Origin: an uncultured Muribaculaceae bacterium
GTDB lineage: Bacteria; Bacteroidota; Bacteroidia; Bacteroidales; Muribaculaceae
Assembly (NCBI GenBank): GCA_910587475.1
Contig: CAJUMR010000046.1
Span: forward strand, 1-18,201
Direction of reading: 5' to 3'
Length of the DNA stretch: 18,201 nucleotides
Under the pieces are notes generated by a model. The model saw only the letters and a program-made list of their open reading frames with translations, made no database searches and was not told the DNA's origin. Of the stretch, positions 7,131 to 15,641 are shown one piece after another (positions within the stretch are counted from its first letter, which is position 1; each line of letters opens with the position of its first letter). A program made the position numbers and the translations under genes.

Positions 7131-9944
7131 TTATTGCAGCCGATTCTTGAGAAATGCTGCTGTGTAGCCCACGCCGGCCGCTGCGATTTCTTCAGGGGTG
7201 CCCGTCGCGACGAGGGTGCCGCCGGCTTCTCCGCCTTCGGGACCGATGTCGATGATGTTGTCGGCGCATTTGATCACCTCGGGGTTGTGTTCGATTATGA
7301 CGAGAGTGTGGCCCTGGCGCAACAGCCGCTCGAAGGAGTCGAGCAGAACGTGGATGTCGTGGAAGTGAAGTCCGGTGGTAGGCTCGTCGAATATGAATAG
7401 AGTAGGCTCGGGTTTTTCCTGAGCGAGAAACCAAGCGAGTTTGACGCGCTGGTTCTCGCCGCCTGAGAGGGTCGACGAGGATTGTCCCAATTTTATATAG
7501 CCAAGGCCGACATCGCTTAGCGGTTTTAGCCGTCTCACGATGCGACGTTCGATAGTGCCGTCGGTTTCGGAAAAGAACTCAATGGCCTGGTTGACTGTCA
7601 TGTCGAGCACGTCGAATATGTTTTTGCCGCGGTATTCAACTTCGAGAACTTCGGGCTTGAATCGCTTGCCGTGACATGATTCGCATGGGACTACGATGTC
7701 AGCCATGAATTGCATCTCGATGGTGATCGAACCTTCGCCCTTGCACTCTTCGCAGCGACCGCCTTCGGCGTTGAACGAGAAGTAGGCGGGAGTGAAACCC
7801 ATCTGACGGGAGTGTTGCTGTTCGGCGAAGAGCACACGGATCTCATCGTAGGCTTTGAGATAGGTCGCAGGATTTGAACGCGAAGATTTGCCGATGGGAT
7901 TCTGATCTACAAATTCGACGGATGTTATCCTGCTGATGTCGCCTCGCAGGGCCTTGAACGCACCCGGAGCGTCGCCCGGATTGCCGAGTTCACGTTGCAG
8001 ACCGCGGTAGAGGATGTCGCGAACAAGAGTCGATTTGCCCGATCCGCTGACTCCTGTGACGACGTTCATCACCCCAAGGGGAAAACGCACGTCGATCGAT
8101 TTCAGATTGTGTTCGGAGGCGCCGGTTACTTCAATGTAGCTTGACGAGCGGCGGCGCGCACTAGGCACTTCGATCTTCTCTGCTCCGGACAGATAGCGCA
8201 GCGTGTGGCTGCGTGGAGCAAGACGCTCGGCTTCTTCGGGATCATCGGGAACAGGGCCTTCGTAGACTATCTCTCCTCCGAGACGACCGGCATCGGGTCC
8301 GACGTCGATGATCATGTCGGCAGAACGCATTATTTCTTCGTCGTGTTCGACCACGACCACGGTATTGCCGAGAGCCTTTAATTTTTTGAGGACGCAGATC
8401 AGGCGGTCGGTGTCGCGCGGATGCAGACCGATCGATGGTTCGTCGAGGATATAGAGCGATCCTACAAGACTGCTGCCCAGTGATGTGGCGAGGTTGATGC
8501 GTTGGCTCTCTCCTCCCGATAAAGAGTTGCTGAGGCGATTGAGTGTCAGGTAGCCGAGCCCGACGTCGTCGAGAAACTGCAGCCTGTTGCGGATTTCGAC
8601 CAAAAGTCGCGATGCGATCGCTGTGTCGCGTTCGTCGAGCTGAAGATCGCCGAACCATCGGTTGAGATCTTTGATCGACATGTTTGTTATCTCGTTGACT
8701 GATTTTCCTCCGACTTTCACGAAGGAGGTCTCATGGCGCAGACGAGAACCGTGGCAGGCGGGACATGTGGTCTTGCCGCGGTAACGGGCCATCATCACCC
8801 TGTACTGTATCTGGTGCCGCTGGCTGTCGAGCCATGAGAAAAACCGGTCGACCGACGGCATATCACTTCCGTCGCCGTGCCATAGCAGATCGCGTTGCGC
8901 GTCAGTCAGGTCGGCGTATGATGTGTGGATCGGGAAATCGTGACGGGCTGCCCAAGATATGAATTCCCGTTTCCATTTGCTCATCATTTCGCTGCGCCAG
9001 CACGCCACGGCGCCGTCGTAGACCGTCAGCGAACGGTCGGGAATGACAAGATTTTCGTCGATGCCGATGATTTTGCCGAAGCCTTCGCATTCGGGACACG
9101 CTCCGTAGGGGTTGTTGAAGTTGAACATCTGGTCTGACGGTTCCATGAAGGTGATGCCGTCGGCCTCGAAGCGCTTGGAAAATGATTTGCGTTCGACAGC
9201 TGATGGAGTCCACGCAAGCATGATGCATTCGTCGTTGCCTTCGAAAAAGGCCGTTTCGGCTGAATCGGCCAGACGCGACAGCTCGTCGCCTGACGACGCT
9301 ACGGCGAGGCGGTCGATAAGCAGGTCGTGAGTGGCAGGACTTATGGAGGAGTCTTCGCGTGTGTCAGCGATGGCTACGAAGCTGCCGTCGTGGCCGACAA
9401 GACGCGAGAAACCTTCTTTCTGGTAGATGTCGAGTTGAGTTGGGAAGTCGCGCCCTTGCGGTAGGTTGATGGGCGCGGCGATTGCCACTCGTGTCCCTTC
9501 GGGCAACGCAGTGGCGGCTGCGACAACGTCTTCGACCGACTGTTTTTTGACTTCCTCGCCTGATATCGGAGAAAACGTGCGTCCGATTCGACCGAAGAGC
9601 ATGCGTATATAGTCGTAGATCTCTGTCGATGTGCCGACGGTCGATCGGGGGTTGCGGGTGTTGACTTTCTGTTCGATGGCTATTGCCGGAGGAAGTCCGC
9701 GGATGAAGTCGCATTCGGGTTTGCGTAGTTTGCCGAGAAACTGGCGGGCATAGCTTGACAGGCTTTCGACATAGCGCCGGCGCCCTTCGGCGTAGAGGGT
9801 GTCGAACGCAAGCGATGATTTGCCTGAGCCCGAAAGACCGGTGACAACTATAAATTTGCCGCGAGGCAATTCAAGGTTGACATTTTTGAGGTTATTGACT
9901 CTTGCGCCGCTGACGATGATATTTTGGGATCTGTTTTTGGACAT
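7131..9944 (-). CDS. uvrA: Excinuclease ABC subunit A (UvrA), with eroded zinc sites
   Basis: This is the damage-recognition ATPase of nucleotide excision repair, which loads UvrB on lesions. It is 937 aa, the normal length. Two ABC modules are visible. The first Walker A is GLSGSGKSSLAFDT with Lys42, with insertion and UvrB-binding regions following. The first signature LSGGESQR is near residue 478. The second Walker A GVSGSGKSTL is near residue 636, and the second signature LSGGENQR is near 830. The C-terminal zinc module is intact: CEEC, 19 residues, then CESC, the same spacing as E. coli Cys740-Cys766. In the N-terminal half, only the CPEC pair (283-286) of the E. coli Cys253-Cys283 module remains. 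Its partner is replaced by FEADGITF. The usual CPxC/CPxH near residue 125 is replaced by FSPISGEE. The promoter box is 20 bases upstream. Confidence 0.97.
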   Translation of the reverse strand: MSKNRSQNIIVSGARVNNLKNVNLELPRGKFIVVTGLSGSGKSSLAFDTLYAEGRRRYVESLSSYARQFLGKLRKPECDFIRGLPPAIAIEQKVNTRNPRSTVGTSTEIYDYIRMLFGRIGRTFSPISGEEVKKQSVEDVVAAATALPEGTRVAIAAPINLPQGRDFPTQLDIYQKEGFSRLVGHDGSFVAIADTREDSSISPATHDLLIDRLAVASSGDELSRLADSAETAFFEGNDECIMLAWTPSAVERKSFSKRFEADGITFMEPSDQMFNFNNPYGACPECEGFGKIIGIDENLVIPDRSLTVYDGAVACWRSEMMSKWKREFISWAARHDFPIHTSYADLTDAQRDLLWHGDGSDMPSVDRFFSWLDSQRHQIQYRVMMARYRGKTTCPACHGSRLRHETSFVKVGGKSVNEITNMSIKDLNRWFGDLQLDERDTAIASRLLVEIRNRLQFLDDVGLGYLTLNRLSNSLSGGESQRINLATSLGSSLVGSLYILDEPSIGLHPRDTDRLICVLKKLKALGNTVVVVEHDEEIMRSADMIIDVGPDAGRLGGEIVYEGPVPDDPEEAERLAPRSHTLRYLSGAEKIEVPSARRRSSSYIEVTGASEHNLKSIDVRFPLGVMNVVTGVSGSGKSTLVRDILYRGLQRELGNPGDAPGAFKALRGDISRITSVEFVDQNPIGKSSRSNPATYLKAYDEIRVLFAEQQHSRQMGFTPAYFSFNAEGGRCEECKGEGSITIEMQFMADIVVPCESCHGKRFKPEVLEVEYRGKNIFDVLDMTVNQAIEFFSETDGTIERRIVRRLKPLSDVGLGYIKLGQSSSTLSGGENQRVKLAWFLAQEKPEPTLFIFDEPTTGLHFHDIHVLLDSFERLLRQGHTLVIIEHNPEVIKCADNIIDIGPEGGEAGGTLVATGTPEEIAAAGVGYTAAFLKNRLQ

Positions 9945-9964
9945 TTTGATCTTGGTTTAACTTA

Positions 9965-9972
9965 CAAAGTTA
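9965..9972 (-). promoter_or_regulatory. -7 promoter box of uvrA
   Basis: Minus strand 9972-9965 reads TAACTTTG, the commonest form of the Bacteroidetes box, 20 bases before the uvrA ATG. The expected leader is about 14 bases. No TTTG is found at the -33 spacing. I see no LexA-like palindrome next to it, so SOS control is not supported. Confidence 0.6.
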
Positions 9973-10032
9973 ACACTTTTGGCGCTGATACGGTGTCTTA
10001 TGACCGAACGGGACGAATGTTTTTAGATTTTT

Positions 10033-10065
10033 TTTGAGAAGCTGTGTAATTTATGGTTACTTTTG
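10033..10065 (+). promoter_or_regulatory. Promoter of the ABC exporter operon
   Basis: TTTG at 10033-10036 and TACTTTTG at 10058-10065 are separated by 21 bases, matching the -33/-7 arrangement recognised by the Bacteroidetes primary sigma factor. The ATG of the ATPase gene follows 40 bases after the -7 box. The 161-base gap between 9945 and 10105 therefore holds two divergent promoters (this one and that of uvrA), and nothing else was recognised in it. Confidence 0.7.
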
Positions 10066-10105
10066 TAGTCATATATCCAGAAAACCAATCCTCATAAGTA
10101 ACTAA

Positions 10106-11056
10106 ATGGACAATATTATTCTCAAAGCAGACAATATTGTCAAGACTTTTACAAATCACAAGGCTCTTGACAATGTGTCGATCGAGGTGCCCCGCGGGAA
10201 GGTCTACGGCTTGCTCGGACCGAACGGGGCCGGTAAGACAACCCTGATCCGTATTATCAACCACATCACAGCTCCGGACGCCGGCATTGTGACATTCAAC
10301 GGCCATCAACTGACGGCTGCGGATGTAGCCAATATCGGTTACCTTCCGGAAGAACGAGGCCTCTATAAGAAAATGAAAGTCGGTGATCAGGCGATATTTT
10401 TTGCACGGCTCAAAGGTCTGAGCAAGCAGGAAGCCACACGGTCGCTCAAGGAGTGGTTCGAACGGCTTGAGATTTCGTCGTGGTGGGACCGTAAGGTCGA
10501 GGAGCTGTCGAAGGGCATGGCTCAGAAGGTGCAGTTTATCGTGACGGTTCTCCATCGTCCCGAATTGCTGATCTTCGACGAACCATTCTCTGGATTTGAT
10601 CCTATCAATGCCAATGTGCTCAAGCGCGAGATACTCAATCTGCGGGATCAAGGAGCAACAGTGATATTTTCGACTCACAACATGGCGAGCGTCGAAGAAC
10701 TGTGCGACAACATATCGCTGATCAACAAGTCTCATAATATACTGACCGGTAGCGTCAGGGAGTTGAGACGTGAGTTTTCCGACAATTCATTCGAGTTCAG
10801 TTTCCTCGGTGAGCAGTCGAGGTTGACAGAGGCTCTGCAACCTCTCACCCGAGAAATGACGCCGAATGGTATAGACCGCGACGGTTTCCTGTCGGTGTCG
10901 CTTAAGCTTCACTCCGGCGATGATCTGCGCGAGGCAATATCGCGAGCCAATCAGGCGGTCGATCTGCGCACATTCCGTCAGGTGTTGCCGAGCATGGATG
11001 AGATATTTATCCGCTCTGTCGAAATGTTTAACCAGAATAATCCTCAGCAAGCATGA
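10106..11056 (+). CDS. ABC transporter ATP-binding protein, NatA/DrrA type
   Basis: This 316-aa cytoplasmic ATPase energises the permease encoded directly downstream. Visible motifs are Walker A GPNGAGKT (38-45), signature LSKGM (134-138, the variant common in ABC-2 exporters), Walker B LLIFDEP with Asp158 and Glu159, D-loop SGFDP and switch His191 in STHNM. After about residue 220 comes the extra C-terminal domain of the DrrA/NatA group (DUF4162-like). The last 4 bases overlap the permease start (ATGA), so the two are translationally coupled. The closest functional models are Na+ efflux (NatAB) and drug export, but the substrate cannot be inferred. Confidence 0.93.
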   Translation: MDNIILKADNIVKTFTNHKALDNVSIEVPRGKVYGLLGPNGAGKTTLIRIINHITAPDAGIVTFNGHQLTAADVANIGYLPEERGLYKKMKVGDQAIFFARLKGLSKQEATRSLKEWFERLEISSWWDRKVEELSKGMAQKVQFIVTVLHRPELLIFDEPFSGFDPINANVLKREILNLRDQGATVIFSTHNMASVEELCDNISLINKSHNILTGSVRELRREFSDNSFEFSFLGEQSRLTEALQPLTREMTPNGIDRDGFLSVSLKLHSGDDLREAISRANQAVDLRTFRQVLPSMDEIFIRSVEMFNQNNPQQA

Positions 11057-12309
11057 ACAATCAGCTCTCAACAATAATAGCGCGCGAATATCTTGAAAGA
11101 GTCAAGCGCAAAAGCTTTATCATCTCGACCATATTGATGCCTTTGTTCATGGTCGCTCTGATGGCGCTGCCGGCGCTCATCGCCATCTTTGCCACTCCTG
11201 ATGAAAAAAAGATTGCGGTTGTCGACGATTCGGGGGTGATTGCCAAAACGCTGCAGAACGGCGATGAAGTCAAGTTCGTTGTGTCGGACGCGGCGCTCGA
11301 CGATCTTATGGGCAACGAAGATTATTATGGAGTGCTGGTCATTGGAAAAGACATTGTCAAAGATCCGTCGGCTGTCACGCTATACAGTCATTCGGCATCA
11401 TCTCTTCCGCTCGAGCAATCGATTTCGCGTCAGATCAAACAGACTATCGAGTCAATACGCTTGCGTGAATATAATATAGATAATCTGAGTGAGATACTCG
11501 CCCAGATAAACGCTGATGTCAAGCTGCAGACTTATAGAATCGACAGCGAGGAGACCTCGGAGACGTCGTCGACGCTAAGTTATGCAGTCGGTCTGTTGAT
11601 GTCGTTCATGCTCTACATGTTTATTCTTATCTATGGTCAGATGGTGATGACTTCCATTATCGAGGAGAAGAATAACAGAGTGCTGGAGATTGTCGTTTCA
11701 TCGGTCAAACCGACATATCTGATGCTTGGCAAAATACTCGGAGTCGGTTTCGTGGCCATCACGCAGATATTGATCTGGGCAGTTATCGTTCTGTCGTTCA
11801 CATTCTGGGTGATGCCTTCGCTTGTGGCAAACTTTGCAGTCGGTGATCCGGAACTGATGGCAGCTCTCAGTCTGCTGGGAGATCCGTGGTATGTGGTTCA
11901 GCTGGTAGTCTATCTGCTGCTGTTTCTTATCGGCGGTTACCTGTTCTATTCTTCAATCTTTGCCGCGATCGGTTCGGCAGTCGATAACATTCAGGATGCC
12001 AGTCAGCTGCAGACAGTTGCTATACTTCCGATTATAGTCGGAATGGTGCTGTCGCCGACGGTTGTGGCTGATCCGATGTCGGCTTTCGCCACATGGGTAT
12101 CTATCATTCCGTTCACCTCTCCTATGGTTATGATGGCGAGAATACCGTTTGGAATTCCTTTGTGGCAGATAATACTGTCGATTGTGCTGCTCTATCTGAC
12201 GTTCTTGTTCATGATATGGCTTTCTGCCAAGATTTATAGAGTCGGCATATTTATGTACGGAAAGAAACCCAATCTCAAGGAGCTCATCCGTTGGGCGCGC
12301 TACAAGTAA
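11053..12309 (+). CDS. ABC-2 type transporter permease, NatB-like
   Basis: This 418-aa integral inner-membrane protein has the topology of the ABC2_membrane_3/NatB group. A first helix at about residues 20-46 follows a basic start (REYLERVKRKSF). A large external domain covers about 50-170. A block of five C-terminal helices lies roughly at 175-200, 228-255, 283-312, 322-345 and 374-396. EEKNNRVLEIVVSSVKP (about 206-222) is the conserved cytoplasmic loop of this family that contacts the ATPase. It forms the exporter with the overlapping ATPase gene. The stop at 12309 is followed 22 bases later by a long hairpin. Confidence 0.92.
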   Translation: MNNQLSTIIAREYLERVKRKSFIISTILMPLFMVALMALPALIAIFATPDEKKIAVVDDSGVIAKTLQNGDEVKFVVSDAALDDLMGNEDYYGVLVIGKDIVKDPSAVTLYSHSASSLPLEQSISRQIKQTIESIRLREYNIDNLSEILAQINADVKLQTYRIDSEETSETSSTLSYAVGLLMSFMLYMFILIYGQMVMTSIIEEKNNRVLEIVVSSVKPTYLMLGKILGVGFVAITQILIWAVIVLSFTFWVMPSLVANFAVGDPELMAALSLLGDPWYVVQLVVYLLLFLIGGYLFYSSIFAAIGSAVDNIQDASQLQTVAILPIIVGMVLSPTVVADPMSAFATWVSIIPFTSPMVMMARIPFGIPLWQIILSIVLLYLTFLFMIWLSAKIYRVGIFMYGKKPNLKELIRWARYK

Positions 12310-12331
12310 GCGCGGTGACGGTCTTATGAAT

Positions 12332-12370
12332 TATATCGGGGGCGTTGCCGCAGGCAGCGTCCCCGATATA
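12332..12370 (+). terminator. 39-base perfect hairpin after the exporter operon
   Basis: An 18-bp uninterrupted stem (two G:T pairs, the rest Watson-Crick) closes a GCA triloop. The outer ten pairs are TATATCGGGG against CCCCGATATA, and the inner part is a G/C-rich CGTTGCC/GGCAGCG stem. It begins 22 bases after the permease stop. There is no T run directly after it, so it is not a standard Rho-independent terminator. T runs appear about 30-45 bases later. It may stop transcription weakly, protect the 3' end from exonucleases, or be a dispersed repeat. Confidence 0.55.
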
Positions 12371-12470
12371 TCATGGATAAATTGGTGTCTAAGACTGATT
12401 TTTAATGTTTTTTTTGAAATATATTTTGCCGGAAAACGTTTGTCTTAGGTACAATATGAAAATAAATTCG

Positions 12471-12478
12471 TAACTTTG
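12471..12478 (+). promoter_or_regulatory. -7 promoter box of rpoD
   Basis: TAACTTTG followed by CA is the textbook Bacteroidetes promoter core, 37 bases before the rpoD ATG. A TTTG at 12439-12442 is 28 bases away, too far to be its -33 element. The primary sigma gene therefore appears to be driven by the promoter class it recognises itself. The gap 12310-12515 otherwise holds only the hairpin and AT-rich sequence. Confidence 0.65.
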
Positions 12479-12515
12479 CACGAATTTGCAATAATTAGGC
12501 AATAACGCGTGACAC

Positions 12516-13376
12516 ATGAGACAATTAAAAATTACAAAATCAATTACTAACCGCGAAAGCGCCTCGCTCGACAAATATCTTCAGGAAATCGGTCGCGAGG
12601 AGCTCATCACTGTCGAAGAGGAGGTTGAACTCGCCCAGCGAATCCGCCAAGGCGATCAGGCCGCTCTTGAAAAACTCACAAGAGCAAATCTTCGTTTCGT
12701 GGTCTCAGTGGCTAAACAATATCAAAACCAGGGTCTTTCTCTTCCCGACTTGATCAATGAAGGCAACCTCGGACTGATCAAGGCTGCGCGTAAGTTTGAT
12801 GAAACCCGCGGTTTCAAATTTATCTCTTATGCAGTATGGTGGATCCGCCAGTCGATACTGCAGGCTCTTGCCGAGCAGTCGAGAATCGTGCGTCTGCCGC
12901 TCAATCAGGTTGGCTCGCTCAATAAGATAAGCAAAGCCCTGTCGAAGTTTGAGCAGGAAAACGAGCGCAGACCGTCGCCTGAGGAGCTTGCTGATACTCT
13001 TGACGTTCCGGTTGAGAAGATCGCAGATACGTTGAAAGTGTCGGGCCGTCATATCTCCGTCGACGCTCCGTTTGTCGAAGGAGAGGATAACAGCCTGCTT
13101 GATGTGCTTACCAACGATGACTCCCCGATGGCCGACGCTTCGCTCAATCAGGAGTCTCTTTCCAATGAGGTCGAGCGTGCTCTGCGTCAGCTTCACGAAC
13201 GCGAACGTGAGATACTGAAGATGTTCTTCGGTATCGGGTGTCAGGAAATGACTCTTGAGGAGATCGGAGCAAAATTTGATCTTACCCGTGAGCGTGTGCG
13301 TCAGATCAAAGAAAAAGCCATACGCCGTCTTAAAGGACAGCGCAGCCGTCTGCTGAAATCCTATCTCGGATCTTGA
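12516..13376 (+). CDS. rpoD: Primary RNA polymerase sigma factor (RpoD/SigA, sigma-ABfr type)
   Basis: This is the housekeeping sigma-70 factor that directs RNA polymerase to TTTG/TAnnTTTG promoters. It is 286 aa, short because it lacks region 1.1, as is usual in Bacteroidetes. Region 1.2 is SLDKYLQEIGREELIT (about 17-32). Region 2 contains LPDLINEGNLGLIKAARKFD and the melting and -10-binding helix FKFISYAVWWIRQSI. Region 3 runs to about 205. Region 4 ends with the helix-turn-helix TLEEIGAKFDLTRERVRQIK and KAIRRLK. The ATG at 12516 gives MRQLKITKSITNRESASLD, the usual family start. It is flanked by its own promoter and terminator, so it is monocistronic. Confidence 0.96.
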   Translation: MRQLKITKSITNRESASLDKYLQEIGREELITVEEEVELAQRIRQGDQAALEKLTRANLRFVVSVAKQYQNQGLSLPDLINEGNLGLIKAARKFDETRGFKFISYAVWWIRQSILQALAEQSRIVRLPLNQVGSLNKISKALSKFEQENERRPSPEELADTLDVPVEKIADTLKVSGRHISVDAPFVEGEDNSLLDVLTNDDSPMADASLNQESLSNEVERALRQLHEREREILKMFFGIGCQEMTLEEIGAKFDLTRERVRQIKEKAIRRLKGQRSRLLKSYLGS

Positions 13377-13401
13377 TCTGAGGTTACATGATAACTTATT
13401 G

Positions 13402-13440
13402 AGCCCTGATGCATCATTTTAGATGGTCAGGGCTTTTTTT
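13402..13440 (+). terminator. Rho-independent terminator of rpoD
   Basis: AGCCCTGA (13402-13409) pairs with TCAGGGCT (13427-13434). An inner CATC/GATG can extend the stem, and a run of T follows to 13440. It starts 26 bases after the rpoD stop. The -7 box of the next gene begins only 14 bases after its last T, so the two signals are tightly packed. Confidence 0.9.
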
Positions 13441-13453
13441 AGCCAATAATCCT

Positions 13454-13461
13454 TATCTTTG
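13454..13461 (+). promoter_or_regulatory. -7 promoter box of the GH20 gene
   Basis: TATCTTTG lies 32 bases before the ATG at 13494. The position of the -33 element falls within the end of the rpoD terminator, and no clear TTTG is present there. Confidence 0.6.
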
Positions 13462-13493
13462 TTGGAAATCATTATCCCCAATTGCGATCTATC

Positions 13494-15521
13494 ATGAGAA
13501 ATGTAGTCCTGTCTGTAGTGTTTGGTCTGATGGTTGTTATTCCGGTCCCGTCAGAAGCCGTAGTTCCTTTGCCCGTTGAAATCCGATCAGTGGGCGATCG
13601 TTATTTTTCGCTGGATGAAAATGTGTCATGGCGACTTGTCGGTGTTGCTGGGGATGACGCCGCGAAACTTACCCGCTATCTTGATGAAGTCTATCCGCAG
13701 ATACGAGTCGTTACATCAGGATCGAAAAAGCAGATCGAACTCCGTGTTGTCGAGGATCTTGAGCCGGAGAGTTATGAAGTGACCGTCGGAAAAAATCGTG
13801 TTGAAGTCAAGGCCGGTGATGCCGCAGGGCTTTTCTATGCGGTGCAGACCATCCGTCAGCTTGCAGATGAAAATGGCGGCCGGCTGCCGCAGGTTGCCGT
13901 AGCTGATGCCCCGCGCTTTCCTTACCGAGGGGTGATGATCGATGTCAGCCGCAATTTCCGCGACAAACGCTTTATCATGAAGCAGATCGATGCAATGGCC
14001 CGGCTGAAGATCAATCGTCTTCATCTCCATCTTACCGACGGAGCGGGGTGGCGGATCGAGATTGAGAAGTATCCTCGTCTGACTGAATTTGCGGCCTGGC
14101 GCCGGGGCGAGACCTGGAAACAATGGGACTGGCGTTATGTGGAATGTTCGGATCCAGATGCACGCGGTGGCTATTACACTAAGGACGATCTGCGTGAGAT
14201 AGTGGCTTATGCTGCTGACCGCTTTGTAACGGTGATTCCTGAAATTGAGATGCCGGCTCACTCTGAAGAGGTGCTTGCGGCATATCCCGAGCTTTCGTGC
14301 AGCGGTGAGATGTACGGGCACTCTGATTTTTGTATCGGCAATGAAAAGACTTTTGAATTTCTCACCGATGTGCTTGATGAAGTGATTGAGGTGTTCCCAT
14401 CGGAGTATATCCATATCGGAGGTGATGAAGCTTCGAAACAGGCGTGGCGGACGTGTCCCAAATGTCAGAAACGTATGGCTGACGAAGGGTTGAATGACGT
14501 CGACGAATTGCAAAGTTACCTGGTGCACTGCATTGAGCAGCATCTCAACTCTCGAGGTCGAGCACTGATAGGGTGGGACGAGATCATGGAGGGAGGGCTG
14601 GCGCCAAATGCCACTGTGTTGTCATGGCGCAGCCCGCAGAACGGCTTCAAGGCGGCAGCAGAGGGGCACAATGCGGTGATGGCTCCCGGTAAATATTGCT
14701 ATTTCGACGGATATCAGGATGTGCCGCACACTCAGCCGGAGGCCATCGGCGGATATCTGCCTATCGAACTTGTCTATAGCTTTGATCCGGCTCCCGACTC
14801 GCTTTCGGTCGAGACGTGCGCCAACATAAAAGGTATTGAAGCTACAATGTTCACTGAATACATCGCCACCGACGAGCATGCAGAGTATATGCTTTATCCG
14901 CGTATGTTTGCGACAGCCGAGGTGGGTTGGACTCCTGAGCGACTGCGCGATTTCGGCAATTTCCGGGAGAGAGCGCTGACGATGAACGATCGTTTGCGAG
15001 CCGACGGGTACAACGTCTTTGATCTTCGTAACGAGATCGGTAATCGCCCTGAAGCGCGACAACCAGTCGAACATCTCGCCAGAGGAAAGAGGGTTATCTA
15101 CAATGACTGTCATTGGGCGCCGAAATATCATGCTGACTATGAAGCAACTTTCACTGATGGTCTACGGGGCGGCTGGAATTACAATGACCTGCGTTGGCAA
15201 GGCTTTTACAACGGCGACAGTGATCGTGCACTCGATGTTACCGTCGACATGGACGAGCCGACCGATATCACATATATAGGCGCTGATTTCATACAGTTGT
15301 GCGGACCTAATGTGTGGTTTCCCGAAAAGGTCGTAATATCATTTTCAAACGACGGGGAGAATTTCACTCCTTTGACAACGATAACAACAAATCTGCTCCG
15401 TGACAATAAGGTCGCTTTCCGCAACTTTTCATGGGCCGGCAATGTCAAGGCGCGATATATCCGCTATCAGGCATTCAACCGTTGGCGATTTGTCTTCACA
15501 GATGAGATAGTCATCAGATAA
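13494..15521 (+). CDS. Secreted beta-N-acetylhexosaminidase, glycoside hydrolase family 20
   Basis: It removes terminal N-acetylglucosamine or N-acetylgalactosamine from glycans by substrate-assisted catalysis. From the ATG at 13494 it is 675 aa; a TTG four codons earlier is less likely. The start gives a signal peptide (MRNVV, a hydrophobic core, PVPSEA), with likely cleavage near residue 22 and export to the periplasm. There is no lipobox cysteine. Residues about 25-138 are the GH20b domain. The catalytic barrel follows, with RGVMIDVSRNFR, HLHLTDGAGWRIEI, EIEMPAHSEE and HIGGDEASKQAW carrying the Asp311-Glu312 pair. The end, about 525-675, looks like a discoidin (F5/8 type C)-like beta domain, likely for glycan binding. 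The gene stands alone with its own promoter and is not next to susCD genes. Host mucin glycans or peptidoglycan fragments are possible substrates. Confidence 0.93.
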   Translation: MRNVVLSVVFGLMVVIPVPSEAVVPLPVEIRSVGDRYFSLDENVSWRLVGVAGDDAAKLTRYLDEVYPQIRVVTSGSKKQIELRVVEDLEPESYEVTVGKNRVEVKAGDAAGLFYAVQTIRQLADENGGRLPQVAVADAPRFPYRGVMIDVSRNFRDKRFIMKQIDAMARLKINRLHLHLTDGAGWRIEIEKYPRLTEFAAWRRGETWKQWDWRYVECSDPDARGGYYTKDDLREIVAYAADRFVTVIPEIEMPAHSEEVLAAYPELSCSGEMYGHSDFCIGNEKTFEFLTDVLDEVIEVFPSEYIHIGGDEASKQAWRTCPKCQKRMADEGLNDVDELQSYLVHCIEQHLNSRGRALIGWDEIMEGGLAPNATVLSWRSPQNGFKAAAEGHNAVMAPGKYCYFDGYQDVPHTQPEAIGGYLPIELVYSFDPAPDSLSVETCANIKGIEATMFTEYIATDEHAEYMLYPRMFATAEVGWTPERLRDFGNFRERALTMNDRLRADGYNVFDLRNEIGNRPEARQPVEHLARGKRVIYNDCHWAPKYHADYEATFTDGLRGGWNYNDLRWQGFYNGDSDRALDVTVDMDEPTDITYIGADFIQLCGPNVWFPEKVVISFSNDGENFTPLTTITTNLLRDNKVAFRNFSWAGNVKARYIRYQAFNRWRFVFTDEIVIR

Positions 15522-15609
15522 GGCGCGGTTTTATAAACCACGATGGTCAAAGAGGCAATGGTGATGTCATAAAATGCGTTAATATAGAGGGTAATTGAGA
15601 TTTTTCGCG

Positions 15610-15617
15610 TATCTTTG
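15610..15617 (+). promoter_or_regulatory. -7 promoter box of the outer-membrane protein gene
   Basis: TATCTTTG lies 24 bases before the ATG at 15642, in the 120-base gap after the GH20 gene. No TTTG at -33 spacing was found. The rest of the gap shows no strong terminator. Confidence 0.6.
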
Positions 15618-15641
15618 TCGCCATAAATCAATAACATTGCA

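Noticed and set aside
9998..10735. 245-codon minus-strand frame opposite the ABC ATPase and reaching into the uvrA gap
   Set aside because: It is antisense to a gene with all ABC motifs, its translation shows no domain, and it would occupy the two divergent promoters.
12439..12442. TTTG as the -33 element of the rpoD promoter
   Set aside because: It lies 28 bases from the -7 box, well outside the 19-21 base spacing.
13482..13493. TTG start at 13482 for the GH20 gene
   Set aside because: The ATG four codons later gives a better-formed signal peptide start, and nothing supports TTG use.
13716..14543. 275-codon minus-strand frame opposite the GH20 gene
   Set aside because: It is antisense to the catalytic domain of a clear GH20 enzyme, with no matching motif or promoter.
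15527..15539. Short hairpin GGTTT-TAT-AAACC after the GH20 gene as a terminator
   Set aside because: It has only five pairs, is A/T-rich, and has no following T tract.
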